DNA of 64,000 bases from Chryseobacterium camelliae. GTDB taxonomy: Bacteria; Bacteroidota; Bacteroidia; Flavobacteriales; Weeksellaceae. The DNA lies in NCBI RefSeq assembly GCF_030818575.1, contig NZ_JAUTAL010000001.1:310001-374000 (forward strand), in the 5' to 3' direction. A program made the position numbers and the translations under genes. The notes below the pieces were generated by a model. That model searched no databases. It was given only the letters and a program-made list of their open reading frames with translations, and was not told where the DNA came from. Position 1 is the first letter of the stretch. The number at the start of each line of letters is the position of its first letter. This document shows, piece after piece, positions 9,308 to 17,212 of this stretch.

Positions 9308-10180
9308 ATGTCAATTTTAGTAAACAAAGATTCTAAAGTAATTGTACAAGGATTTACTGGGAACGAAGGGACTTTCCATGCAAGCCAGATGATCGAATAC
9401 GGAACCAACGTTGTAGGTGGGGTTACTCCGGGAAAAGGAGGGAGCGAGCACCTTGGAAAGCCAGTATTCAATACAGTAGCTGAAGCGGTTGAAAAAGCCG
9501 GAGCCAATGTAACGATCATCTTCGTACCGCCAGCATTTGCTGCTGATGCTATTATGGAAGCTGCAGAAGCGGGAATTAAAGTAATCGTATGTATTACTGA
9601 AGGAATTCCTGTGGCAGATATGGTGAAAGTAAAATCTTATATTGCTGACAGAGACTGCAGACTGATTGGTCCTAACTGCCCGGGAATCATTACTTCTGAA
9701 GAAGCTAAAATTGGGATTATGCCAGGTTTCGTTTTCAAAAAAGGAAAAGTGGGAATCGTTTCAAAATCAGGAACCCTTACTTACGAAGCGGCTGACCAGG
9801 TAGTGAAAGCCGGATTCGGAGTTTCTACAGCGATTGGTATCGGTGGAGACCCAATCATTGGAACCACAACCAGAGAAGCACTGGAATTATTCATCAACGA
9901 TCCTGAGACTGAAGCTGTAGTAATGATCGGAGAAATCGGTGGAGGACTGGAAGCTGAAGCAGCAAGATGGTACAAAGCCAGCGGTTCTACAAAGCCGGTT
10001 GTTGGATTCATCGCAGGACAGACGGCTCCTAAAGGAAGAACCATGGGGCACGCAGGAGCTATTGTAGGAGGTGCAGAGGATACGGCTCAGGCTAAAATGG
10101 AGATCATGAGAGAAAATGGGATCAATGTTGTGGATTCTCCGGCTGACATCGGTGCTACTGTAGCCAAAGTGTTATCGTAA
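9308..10180 (+). CDS. sucD: Succinate--CoA ligase, alpha subunit
   Basis: A 290-residue alpha subunit of succinyl-CoA synthetase, which interconverts succinyl-CoA and succinate with substrate-level phosphorylation in the TCA cycle. The CoA-binding Rossmann domain contains [10 protein letters not shown], and the C-terminal domain carries the phosphorylated histidine H248 in MGHAGAI. The partner beta subunit (sucC) is not in the window, so it must be encoded elsewhere. It has its own promoter and is followed by a small outer-membrane protein 17 bases later. Confidence 0.95.
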   Translation: MSILVNKDSKVIVQGFTGNEGTFHASQMIEYGTNVVGGVTPGKGGSEHLGKPVFNTVAEAVEKAGANVTIIFVPPAFAADAIMEAAEAGIKVIVCITEGIPVADMVKVKSYIADRDCRLIGPNCPGIITSEEAKIGIMPGFVFKKGKVGIVSKSGTLTYEAADQVVKAGFGVSTAIGIGGDPIIGTTTREALELFINDPETEAVVMIGEIGGGLEAEAARWYKASGSTKPVVGFIAGQTAPKGRTMGHAGAIVGGAEDTAQAKMEIMRENGINVVDSPADIGATVAKVLS

Positions 10181-10197
10181 CATTTAACAAACAACAT

Positions 10198-10875
10198 ATG
10201 AAAAAACTTTTATTAGCCTCAGCCCTCATGTTTTCCGCTTTATTTTTTGCGCAGATTGATTTCAGCAGCACAAGATTCGGGATTACGGCAGGCGGCAACT
10301 ATTCCCGTGTAAAAAATGCTCACAACCCCTCAGGGCCAAGATACACATTTCAGGCAGGAGCATTGGCTCTGATTCCCGTAGGAACAGGAAACCAGTTCTA
10401 TCTTCAGCCGGAAATCCTGTATTACGGCGCGGGGGAAACAGGAAAGAACAAGGATGCCAAGGGCGCAGACGGATACAATGCCGTATACGCCAATAACTAC
10501 CTTAGTGTTCCCGTTTATTTCAAAGGATACTTTTCCGAAGCGGAATCGGAATTCTTCGGAATGGTTGGACCGAGATTTAACTTTTTAGTGAACCAGACGG
10601 TTAAAAATGCGCCGTTAACAAGGCCGTATTACAATCCCGATGTTACAGATCCTGCTTATCCTGCGATCAGCGGAAAGGCTAACAGCTTTAACTTCGGTAT
10701 CGGTTTAGGAATCGGATACAGCTATAAAAGACAGCTGGAACTTGCTATAAAGTATGATTTTGGTTTATCCAATACCTATCCGAATCTTGTAGAGACCTGG
10801 ACTAAATCCAGTGATACGGAAAAGAGCAAATCTGAGCAGGTACTCAGTATCGGGCTCAGCTATATCTTTCAGTAA
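10198..10875 (+). CDS. Outer-membrane beta-barrel protein (PorT-like family)
   Basis: A 225-residue protein with an N-terminal signal peptide (residues 1-19, ending FFAQ) followed by alternating aromatic/hydrophobic strands (for example FGITAGGNYS and QVLSIGLSYIFQ) of the OMP_b-brl_2 type. The C-terminal residue is preceded by an aromatic, as in outer-membrane barrels. It is located in the outer membrane with no assigned function. It starts 17 bases after sucD and probably shares its transcript; a terminator follows. Confidence 0.75.
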   Translation: MKKLLLASALMFSALFFAQIDFSSTRFGITAGGNYSRVKNAHNPSGPRYTFQAGALALIPVGTGNQFYLQPEILYYGAGETGKNKDAKGADGYNAVYANNYLSVPVYFKGYFSEAESEFFGMVGPRFNFLVNQTVKNAPLTRPYYNPDVTDPAYPAISGKANSFNFGIGLGIGYSYKRQLELAIKYDFGLSNTYPNLVETWTKSSDTEKSKSEQVLSIGLSYIFQ

Positions 10876-10904
10876 GAGAATAAAAAAAGATATTTAAAAG
10901 AAGA

Positions 10905-10932
10905 CTCCGGAAGCAAAGCTTCCGGGGTTTTT
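10905..10932 (+). terminator. Terminator of sucD-barrel unit
   Basis: A ten-base stem (10905-10914 with 10918-10927) closes a 3-base loop and is followed by five T residues. Confidence 0.8.
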
Positions 10933-10952
10933 ATATTGAATATTTTATCTGA

Positions 10953-12263
10953 TTAGCCGCGAATCCATTTCCATAGTTCTTTCAGGGTCGCCTTGTTGCC
11001 GTACATCAGAATACCTACCCGGTAAATCTTACCGGCAAGGAATATCATAAATACAGTGGTGCCTAACAGCAGGAGTATAGAAAGGGCAATCTGCCATGCC
11101 GGAACACCGAAAGGTATTCTGGCGATCATTGCTACCGGAGAAGTAAACGGGATGATGGACAGCCAAAAGCCCAGAGGTCCGTCAGGATTGTTCATCAGCG
11201 TAAAACTGCCGTACATCCCCAATGTTAAAGGAAGGATGGCAAAGAGGGTAAACTGCTGGGTTTCTGTTTCATTATCAACGGCAGAACCTATGGCAGCATA
11301 AATAGAGCTGTAAAAAATATACCCTAAAAGGAAGAAGATGATGAATACGAAAATAATCAGCGGGAAATTCAGTTCCAGCAGGCTGTGGGAAACCTCCGTG
11401 GCAATCTGGGCCACATCAAGCTTTTCCGTAATGCTTTCCCCGGCTCCCGGAATATTTTTCTGAATAGAGGTGAATCCGGTATTTAAAATCAGGGCTCCGA
11501 TCACCGACATGGTAATCCATACGATAAACTGTGTAAGGGCAACCATTGTAACGCCAAGGATTTTCCCCATCATCAGTTCAAAAGGCTTTACGGAAGAAAT
11601 GATGATTTCCACCACGCGGTTATTTTTCTCTTCCAGGACGCTTCTCATTACCCGAACTCCGTAAATAATGATAAACATGAAGGTTACATACATCAGAAGC
11701 ATGCTCAACCCGGATTTTACGCCGAAAGCAAGGTCTGAATCCTCTTTGTTACCTTCAGCGATATTGATGGTTTTCAGGGTAAAAGCTTTGTCAAGGTCAT
11801 ACAACTGCTTTTCTGCAATCCCCATTTCCCTGATTTTTTCCTTTTTGATGACATTGTTGATGTCATTAATGATCCGCTGCTTGGTATCAAATCCTATTTT
11901 ATTGTTGACAACCAACCGTATATTATTCTGAAGGTCTTTGAAGTCCCGGTTTTTAAGTTCCGGTAAAATCAGGATTCCGTCCAGCGACTCATTGTGTTTG
12001 AGGGTTTTCATATGGGCCTGCTCATCTGCAGCCGGGATGAAAATATAATTGATCTTGTTATCAGAAGGCAATTGATTTTTGAACAGTCCACTTCTGTCTA
12101 CTACCTGGATGACGTTATGCGATTCATTAGCTTTAAACATCAGCCCTATGACGGATCCGAATGCTATAAGCATGATTGGGGCAAGTAAAGTAAGAATAAT
12201 AAAGGATTTTTTCTTAACCTGGGTCAGGAATTCCCTTTTGGTGATTAAAAATATATTGTTCAT
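10953..12263 (-). CDS. ABC transporter permease (NatB / ABC-2 type)
   Basis: A 436-residue membrane protein. One hydrophobic segment lies at residues 20-42, a large extracytoplasmic domain spans about 45-180, and five or so further hydrophobic segments lie between about 185 and 425. This is the layout of NatB-like ABC-2 permeases, which export ions or drugs. It starts six bases after the ATPase gene and is its partner. The exported substrate is unknown. Confidence 0.85.
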   Translation of the reverse strand: MNNIFLITKREFLTQVKKKSFIILTLLAPIMLIAFGSVIGLMFKANESHNVIQVVDRSGLFKNQLPSDNKINYIFIPAADEQAHMKTLKHNESLDGILILPELKNRDFKDLQNNIRLVVNNKIGFDTKQRIINDINNVIKKEKIREMGIAEKQLYDLDKAFTLKTINIAEGNKEDSDLAFGVKSGLSMLLMYVTFMFIIIYGVRVMRSVLEEKNNRVVEIIISSVKPFELMMGKILGVTMVALTQFIVWITMSVIGALILNTGFTSIQKNIPGAGESITEKLDVAQIATEVSHSLLELNFPLIIFVFIIFFLLGYIFYSSIYAAIGSAVDNETETQQFTLFAILPLTLGMYGSFTLMNNPDGPLGFWLSIIPFTSPVAMIARIPFGVPAWQIALSILLLLGTTVFMIFLAGKIYRVGILMYGNKATLKELWKWIRG

Positions 12264-12269
12264 AGTCTA

Positions 12270-13181
12270 TTAGGAAGGGTTACTCACAGCATTAATGAAT
12301 ACTTCGTTCATACTCGGGATTTTTTCTTCGAACGACCTGATCTTTCCGGCCTGCACCAGATCTGAGATAATCAGGTTCTGGTCATTTTCATTTTTCAGGT
12401 CGAAGGACACCAAATGGTTGTGATGTGACAGGTTAAAAATGCCGTACTTATTTTTGAAATGCTCAAATCCGTTTTCATTGACGTCAGAAAGTGTAATGCC
12501 AAAAATATTTTTCTTGAATTTTTCCCTTACGTCAAATACCTTTCCATCAATGATTTTTTTAGAATTGTTGATCAGCGCAACGTAATCGCACATTTCTTCC
12601 ACACTTTCCATCCGGTGGGTGGATAGGATGATGGTGGTGCCGTTATTTTTGAGGTCGATGATCTGGTCTTTGATGAGATTGGCATTGACAGGATCAAAGC
12701 CTGAAAAAGGCTCATCCAGGATCAGTAGATGAGGCCTGTGAAGTACCGTAACGACAAACTGTATTTTCTGGGCCATCCCTTTAGACAGTTCGGAAAGCTT
12801 CTTTTTCCACCATTGGTCGATGTGGAGCCTTTCAAACCATAGTTTTGCTTCGTTCTGAGCATCTCTCTTGCTCATGCCTTTCAGCTCTCCGAAATAGATG
12901 ATCTGGTCACCTACGCTCATATTTTTATATAGTCCCCTTTCCTCAGGCATATAGCCGATATCCTTAATATGATCGGGGTTAAGCTTTTGTCCGTTGATGA
13001 AGACATTTCCGGAATCTGCCTGGGTAATCTGGTTGATGATTCTGATGAATGAGGTTTTGCCGGCTCCGTTCGGGCCCAGAAGTCCGTAAATACTTCCTTT
13101 CGGGACATCGATACTGAAATCATCCAGTGCGGTCTTCTTTCCGGCATTATAGGTCTTCGTAATATGTTCAGCCTTTAGCAT
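12270..13181 (-). CDS. ABC transporter ATP-binding protein (NatA-like)
   Basis: A 303-residue cytoplasmic ATPase with Walker A GPNGAGKTS, signature LSKGMAQK, Walker B LLILDEPFSGFDP and the switch histidine in STHRM. A C-terminal extension of about 80 residues follows the nucleotide-binding domain, as in NatA-type proteins. It is the first gene of a two-gene unit with the permease six bases downstream. No clear promoter was found upstream. Confidence 0.88.
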   Translation of the reverse strand: MLKAEHITKTYNAGKKTALDDFSIDVPKGSIYGLLGPNGAGKTSFIRIINQITQADSGNVFINGQKLNPDHIKDIGYMPEERGLYKNMSVGDQIIYFGELKGMSKRDAQNEAKLWFERLHIDQWWKKKLSELSKGMAQKIQFVVTVLHRPHLLILDEPFSGFDPVNANLIKDQIIDLKNNGTTIILSTHRMESVEEMCDYVALINNSKKIIDGKVFDVREKFKKNIFGITLSDVNENGFEHFKNKYGIFNLSHHNHLVSFDLKNENDQNLIISDLVQAGKIRSFEEKIPSMNEVFINAVSNPS

Positions 13182-13258
13182 TCGGGTTTTGATTTGTAAG
13201 GATAAAAATGTCGCCGAAAGTTACGGAATTATTAAACGAGATAGGCCCGGAAATAAAA

Positions 13259-13280
13259 AATCCTGATGATTATCAGGATT
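13259..13280 (-). terminator. Terminator of the T9SS-CTD protein gene
   Basis: A perfect nine-base inverted repeat (13259-13267 and 13272-13280) around a 4-base loop. On the minus strand it is followed by a T-rich run. Confidence 0.75.
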
Positions 13281-13284
13281 CAGC

Positions 13285-13635
13285 TTATTGTTTTACGATC
13301 TGTGTGACCTTTTGGGTATTGTCACTCAGAATATACCGGATCAGGTATTTCCCCGGTTTCAGTTTTTCAAGATTGATTTCCCCGGAATTCATGTTCACTG
13401 TATAATTCGCCACCTGGGTGCCCAGGATCGAATAAAAAGTCACACTTTTGATTTTCAGGGAGGCGTCTTTGGCTTTTACGATCAGAAAGTCCTTCGCCGG
13501 ATTAGGATACGCTACCAGAACCCCGTCATCAGATTTCTGGGAAACAAATCCCGGTTCTCTCAGCTGAGCTTTGGCATGGCCGGAAAATCCGACAAGAGCA
13601 CCTGTAAAAAGAAATAAAAGTAAAAGTTTTTTCAT
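13285..13635 (-). CDS. Small secreted protein made almost only of a T9SS sorting domain
   Basis: A 116-residue protein: signal peptide (residues 1-24, ending HAKAQ), about 17 linker residues, then a type A T9SS C-terminal sorting domain from VAYPNPAKDFL to the end, with the LKPGKYLIRY motif. The sorting domain normally directs a large cargo across the outer membrane and is removed; here there is almost no cargo. I start at ATG 13635, where the signal peptide begins, although an open frame extends further upstream. Function unknown. Confidence 0.75.
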   Translation of the reverse strand: MKKLLLLFLFTGALVGFSGHAKAQLREPGFVSQKSDDGVLVAYPNPAKDFLIVKAKDASLKIKSVTFYSILGTQVANYTVNMNSGEINLEKLKPGKYLIRYILSDNTQKVTQIVKQ

Positions 13636-13717
13636 CAAATAATTATTTCGGATAGATTTAACAGCAAAAATATAAAAATCTACCCGTCTCTGCAATAGTA
13701 TTTTGTACAACATATAG

Positions 13718-13725
13718 TAAATTTG
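13718..13725 (+). promoter_or_regulatory. -7 element of the hemB promoter
   Basis: TAAATTTG matches the -7 consensus exactly, 27 bases before the hemB ATG. An in-frame TTG at 13723 lies inside it and is therefore not the start codon. Confidence 0.6.
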
Positions 13726-13752
13726 CATCAAAATGTTCAAAAAGTATTCCAA

Positions 13753-14745
13753 ATGATATATTCAAGAAACAGAAGGCTGAGAGTAAACGATTCTATCCGC
13801 AGTCTGGTAAGGGAATGTACCCTTACCACCAATGACTTTGTAATGCCGGTTTTTGTTATGGAGGGTCAAAAAAAAGAGGAGCCGATTGCTTCAATGCCGG
13901 GGATTTTCAGAAGAAGTTTAGATTTAACGGTGAAAGAATGTAAGGAACTGTTTTCTTTAGGCGTAAAATCCGTTAACCTCTATATGAAAGTATCCGATCA
14001 TCTTAAAGATAATACCGGGAAAGAGGCGTGGAACAAAGACGGATTGATGCAGCAGACCATCAGGGCTATCAAAGATGCGATTCCGGAAATGATCGTGATG
14101 CCGGATGTGGCCCTTGATCCGTATTCTATTTACGGACACGACGGGATTATTGAAAACGGTAAAATTGTTAATGATGTAACCAATGAAGCACTGGCCAGAA
14201 TGTCAGTGTCCCATGCTGAAGCCGGTGCAGATATCGTGGCTCCGAGCGACATGATGGACGGGAGGGTTCAGGTCATCCGTGAAGCCCTGGAAGAAAGCGG
14301 GTTTACAGATTTAGGGATTTTAAGTTATTCCGCTAAATATGCAAGTTCGTTTTACGGTCCGTTCAGGAGTGCCCTGGACAGTGCCCCGAAAGACGATATG
14401 GAAATTCCGAAGGATAAAAAGACCTATCAGATGGATTTCCATAATTCCAGGGAAGCGATGAATGAAGTATTCAAAGACATCGAAGAAGGAGCAGATATCA
14501 TCATGATCAAACCAGGATTGCCTTACCTGGATATCGTTTCCAAAGTCCGTGAAGCGATTGACCTTCCGATTGCAGTATATAACGTAAGCGGGGAATATGC
14601 CATGGTGAAAGCTGCAGCACAGAACGGCTGGCTGGATAACGATAAAACCATCATCGAGAGCCTTACCTGCTTCAAAAGAGCCGGTGCGGATATGATCTTC
14701 ACTTATTTTGCTAAAGAAGCGGCAATGATCCTCAGAGACAGATAA
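13753..14745 (+). CDS. hemB: Delta-aminolevulinic acid dehydratase (porphobilinogen synthase)
   Basis: A 330-residue enzyme that condenses two 5-aminolevulinates to porphobilinogen in haem synthesis. The two active-site lysines are K195 in SYSAKYASSFYGPFR and K253 in MIKPGLPYLD. The metal region reads DVALDPYSIYGHDG, rich in aspartate and lacking the cysteine triplet of zinc enzymes, so this is the magnesium-type HemB found in plants and many proteobacteria. The ATG at 13753 gives the standard N-terminus. A long inverted repeat follows the stop at once. Confidence 0.95.
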   Translation: MIYSRNRRLRVNDSIRSLVRECTLTTNDFVMPVFVMEGQKKEEPIASMPGIFRRSLDLTVKECKELFSLGVKSVNLYMKVSDHLKDNTGKEAWNKDGLMQQTIRAIKDAIPEMIVMPDVALDPYSIYGHDGIIENGKIVNDVTNEALARMSVSHAEAGADIVAPSDMMDGRVQVIREALEESGFTDLGILSYSAKYASSFYGPFRSALDSAPKDDMEIPKDKKTYQMDFHNSREAMNEVFKDIEEGADIIMIKPGLPYLDIVSKVREAIDLPIAVYNVSGEYAMVKAAAQNGWLDNDKTIIESLTCFKRAGADMIFTYFAKEAAMILRDR

Positions 14746-14817
14746 GTTATGAGTAAAGAGTTATAAGTTATGAGTGATTTTCAGCAAACTCATAACTTAT
14801 AACTCTTTACTCATAAC
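14746..14817. terminator. 30-base perfect inverted repeat, bidirectional terminator
   Basis: Arms 14746-14775 and 14788-14817 are exact reverse complements around a 12-base loop. It fills almost all of the space between convergent hemB and the unknown gene at 14823. Each arm contains GTTATGAGT twice, so it resembles a dispersed intergenic repeat as well as a terminator. There is no clean T run. Confidence 0.65.
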
Positions 14818-14822
14818 TTTCA

Positions 14823-15551
14823 TCAGCTTATATCAAAATCTTTACCTTTTGTAAACGTTGCAGCGAAAGGAGCCTGGCTTCCTGAATATTTCAGTACGAA
14901 GTGCTTTTGGGTATCCGTATTCACTTTAGCATCCACTTCCACATGATCTGTCTGGAAACTTACCTCCAATCCTACACCAGCATCCTTTTCCAGGAAAATT
15001 TCAACGCTTTCGGCATAGAACAATGCGGTGCTCAGATAATTGAATTTGATATTTTTACGGTAGGTTTTGGATTTAGACTGTGTGAAAATGGAAAAGTTCC
15101 TTAAAATCTCAATGCCCGGCGAATCAATATTGGTGATACGCGATTTCGTAACCCCATTAACCCGTACGGAAAAAGTTTTGGCATTCTTAATATTCCCGTT
15201 CACGCCGATGTTGAACAATGAAGGAAGGGAAAGTCCATACTCAATCATGCTGTCCTTTGTGAATTCAAAATCAGGGATCAGGGCAGGATTTTTAGGGATG
15301 TTCATGAGCTGATGCTTTACATAATTCAGGTTGTCACCGGAAAACAGGTATCCGATGAGGTTATTGCCTGTAGTCCGCCAGTTCCTTCCGTTCCATTCAA
15401 AAATTTCGCCCAGCAGCGTATCTGTGGAAGAATGCGGAAGAAGATCCATATCCTGCCATTTGAAAACTTCCTTTGCGTAAGGCCTTCGGTCGATGATGCT
15501 GATTCCCAGGTCGAGAGCCAGGAGGTCCGTTAATTCTTGGTTATTGTCCAT
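14823..15551 (-). CDS. Uncharacterised 242-residue protein
   Basis: I do not recognise this protein with confidence. It has no signal peptide and no clear transmembrane segment. The first 100 residues contain short helices and aromatic motifs (FEWNGRNWR). Residues 105-242 alternate in a strand-like way, with SLPSLFNIGVNGNIKNAKTF, then TALFYAESVEIFLEK and a C-terminal FVLKYSG...FAATF. This pattern is loosely reminiscent of the beta-rich pore domain of gasdermin-like proteins, but no protease partner is adjacent. It lies downstream of the TM2 gene on the same strand, 75 bases away. Confidence 0.6.
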   Translation of the reverse strand: MDNNQELTDLLALDLGISIIDRRPYAKEVFKWQDMDLLPHSSTDTLLGEIFEWNGRNWRTTGNNLIGYLFSGDNLNYVKHQLMNIPKNPALIPDFEFTKDSMIEYGLSLPSLFNIGVNGNIKNAKTFSVRVNGVTKSRITNIDSPGIEILRNFSIFTQSKSKTYRKNIKFNYLSTALFYAESVEIFLEKDAGVGLEVSFQTDHVEVDAKVNTDTQKHFVLKYSGSQAPFAATFTKGKDFDIS

Positions 15552-15626
15552 AATAGTAGTTCTGTTGATTGGTCGTATAAAATTATGGCAAAAAAGCAGA
15601 ACAGCCTTACACTTTTGTGTTAAAAC

Positions 15627-15920
15627 TTAGAACCAGCCTTTTCTGCCATAGACATAGGTGTCGTCAAACTGCTTATCGCTCATGAAAAGGTAGATGATCC
15701 CTTCGATAAAAGGAATGACAGAGGCTGCCCCAACGGTAACGATATTAAGCACCAGCTGGATGATACCTTCTTTGGTATATCCAAGGTAGAACTTACTCAG
15801 GGCGAGCCAGCCAACCAAGATTCCCAACAGCGCGGCAGGGACTTTCTTCTCTGACCGGTAAGGAAAGTTGTTATTGTTCGGGTTCTGTTGATCTTCTGTT
15901 GTGTAACCGTAATTTTCCAT
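15627..15920 (-). CDS. TM2-domain membrane protein
   Basis: A 97-residue inner-membrane protein. After a polar N-terminus (1-27), two hydrophobic helices (about 29-48 and 54-78) are joined by a short turn with KFYLGYTKEGIIQL, the diagnostic TM2 motif. TM2 proteins have no general assigned function. A -7 promoter element lies about 89 bases upstream. It is divergent from lptB. Confidence 0.8.
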   Translation of the reverse strand: MENYGYTTEDQQNPNNNNFPYRSEKKVPAALLGILVGWLALSKFYLGYTKEGIIQLVLNIVTVGAASVIPFIEGIIYLFMSDKQFDDTYVYGRKGWF

Positions 15921-16008
15921 ACTTGTATTTTTAAAGATTATGAATGATTAGTGTTGAAATACCTGCAGAAGTTACACCTAAAGCCTAAAATTCTCAGGGT
16001 TAAAAAAC

Positions 16009-16016
16009 CAAAGATA
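16009..16016 (-). promoter_or_regulatory. -7 element for the TM2 gene
   Basis: TATCTTTG on the minus strand is an exact -7 match, about 89 bases from the TM2 ATG. It is separated by about 37 bases from the divergent lptB -7 element. Confidence 0.45.
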
Positions 16017-16053
16017 GTATTTGTATACAATGCGATAACTTGCTGCAATTTTA

Positions 16054-16061
16054 TATATTTG
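16054..16061 (+). promoter_or_regulatory. -7 element of the lptB promoter
   Basis: TATATTTG matches TAnnTTTG exactly and ends only four bases before the lptB ATG at 16066, predicting a nearly leaderless mRNA. No properly spaced -33 TTG was found. Confidence 0.55.
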
Positions 16062-16065
16062 CCAT

Positions 16066-17127
16066 ATGATTTTACGAGGAGAAAACTTAATCAAGGAATA
16101 CGGTCCCAAAAAAGTGGTGAAAGGCGTTTCCGTACAGGTTCAGCAGGGAGAAATTGTAGGATTGCTTGGCCCGAACGGTGCCGGTAAAACCACTTCTTTT
16201 TACATGATTGTGGGATTGGTAAAGCCTACCTCCGGTAAAATCTTCCTCGATAAGCAGGAAATCACTACAGATGCCATGTACCGCAGGGCGCAGAAAGGAA
16301 TCGGATACCTGGCTCAGGAAGCTTCGGTGTTCAGGAAACTTTCCGTGGAAGAAAATATCATGGGTGTATTGCAGCTGACCAAGCTTTCCAAACGTGAGCA
16401 GCAGATGAAATGCGATGAACTGGTTGAAGAATTCTCATTGCAGCATGTGCGCAAAAACCGTGGAGATCTTCTTTCCGGAGGTGAGCGGAGGAGAACGGAG
16501 ATTGCAAGGTGTCTGGCTACCAGTCCGAACTTCATCCTTCTTGATGAGCCTTTTGCCGGAGTAGACCCTATAGCGGTGGAAGACATCCAGAAAATCGTAC
16601 GGAGTCTGGTCGATAAAAATATCGGGATCCTGATCACGGATCACAACGTTCAGCAGACTTTAGCCATTACGAACAAAACCTACATCATGTTCGAAGGACG
16701 GATCCTTAAAGAAGGGCTGCCTGAAGAGCTTGCCAATGATCCGCAGGTACGGGAAGCTTACCTGGGTGAAAACTTTGTTTACCAGAGCCTTTCGGATAAA
16801 TCCAAAAAGAAGAAATACCTCTATAACATCTGGGCAGGAAATTTCGATTCCAAAACCCAGCTGCAAAGCTTTGTGGACGAGAATTTCTCCCAGTTTGACG
16901 ACCTTAGGACCATGCACGGCTTTGAAGACATCAGCTTTGCATCCCTCGCCAATTCCGAAATTGAGCATATCTTCAATGATGTGATTGACAAGAATGCCAA
17001 TAATGCCTATGTATTCCAGAAAAAAGAAATCAATTCTCAGTATTCCAAAGAGCAGGCAGAAGCCGAATCGAAGGCAGCAGCACGTCCGGAACTGCATTAC
17101 GTAACCACATATGTGTATGAAGGTTAA
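16066..17127 (+). CDS. lptB: LPS export ABC ATPase LptB with C-terminal extension
   Basis: Residues 1-240 form LptB, the cytoplasmic ATPase that powers lipopolysaccharide extraction from the inner membrane with LptFG. Walker A is GPNGAGKT (35-42, K41), the Q-loop is near residue 84, the signature is LSGGE (136-140), Walker B is FILLDEPFAGVDP, and the switch is TDH (191-193). The protein is 353 residues, about 110 longer than ordinary LptB. The added part (about 243-353) begins with YNIWAGNFDSK and resembles Imm22-type domains; this is an inference. No lptF or lptG is adjacent, and a hairpin terminator follows the gene. Confidence 0.9.
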   Translation: MILRGENLIKEYGPKKVVKGVSVQVQQGEIVGLLGPNGAGKTTSFYMIVGLVKPTSGKIFLDKQEITTDAMYRRAQKGIGYLAQEASVFRKLSVEENIMGVLQLTKLSKREQQMKCDELVEEFSLQHVRKNRGDLLSGGERRRTEIARCLATSPNFILLDEPFAGVDPIAVEDIQKIVRSLVDKNIGILITDHNVQQTLAITNKTYIMFEGRILKEGLPEELANDPQVREAYLGENFVYQSLSDKSKKKKYLYNIWAGNFDSKTQLQSFVDENFSQFDDLRTMHGFEDISFASLANSEIEHIFNDVIDKNANNAYVFQKKEINSQYSKEQAEAESKAAARPELHYVTTYVYEG

Positions 17128-17163
17128 TATTTAAAATAAAAACTTCTTGTTTAAACATAGAAT

Positions 17164-17200
17164 AAAACGTACCTTTTCTTTCGGAAACGGTACGTTTTAG
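17164..17200 (+). terminator. Terminator of lptB
   Basis: Perfect ten-base arms (17164-17173 and 17189-17198) flank a 15-base loop, ending in four T residues. It lies just upstream of the next gene. Confidence 0.65.
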
Positions 17201-17212
17201 TTAAATGAAGTC

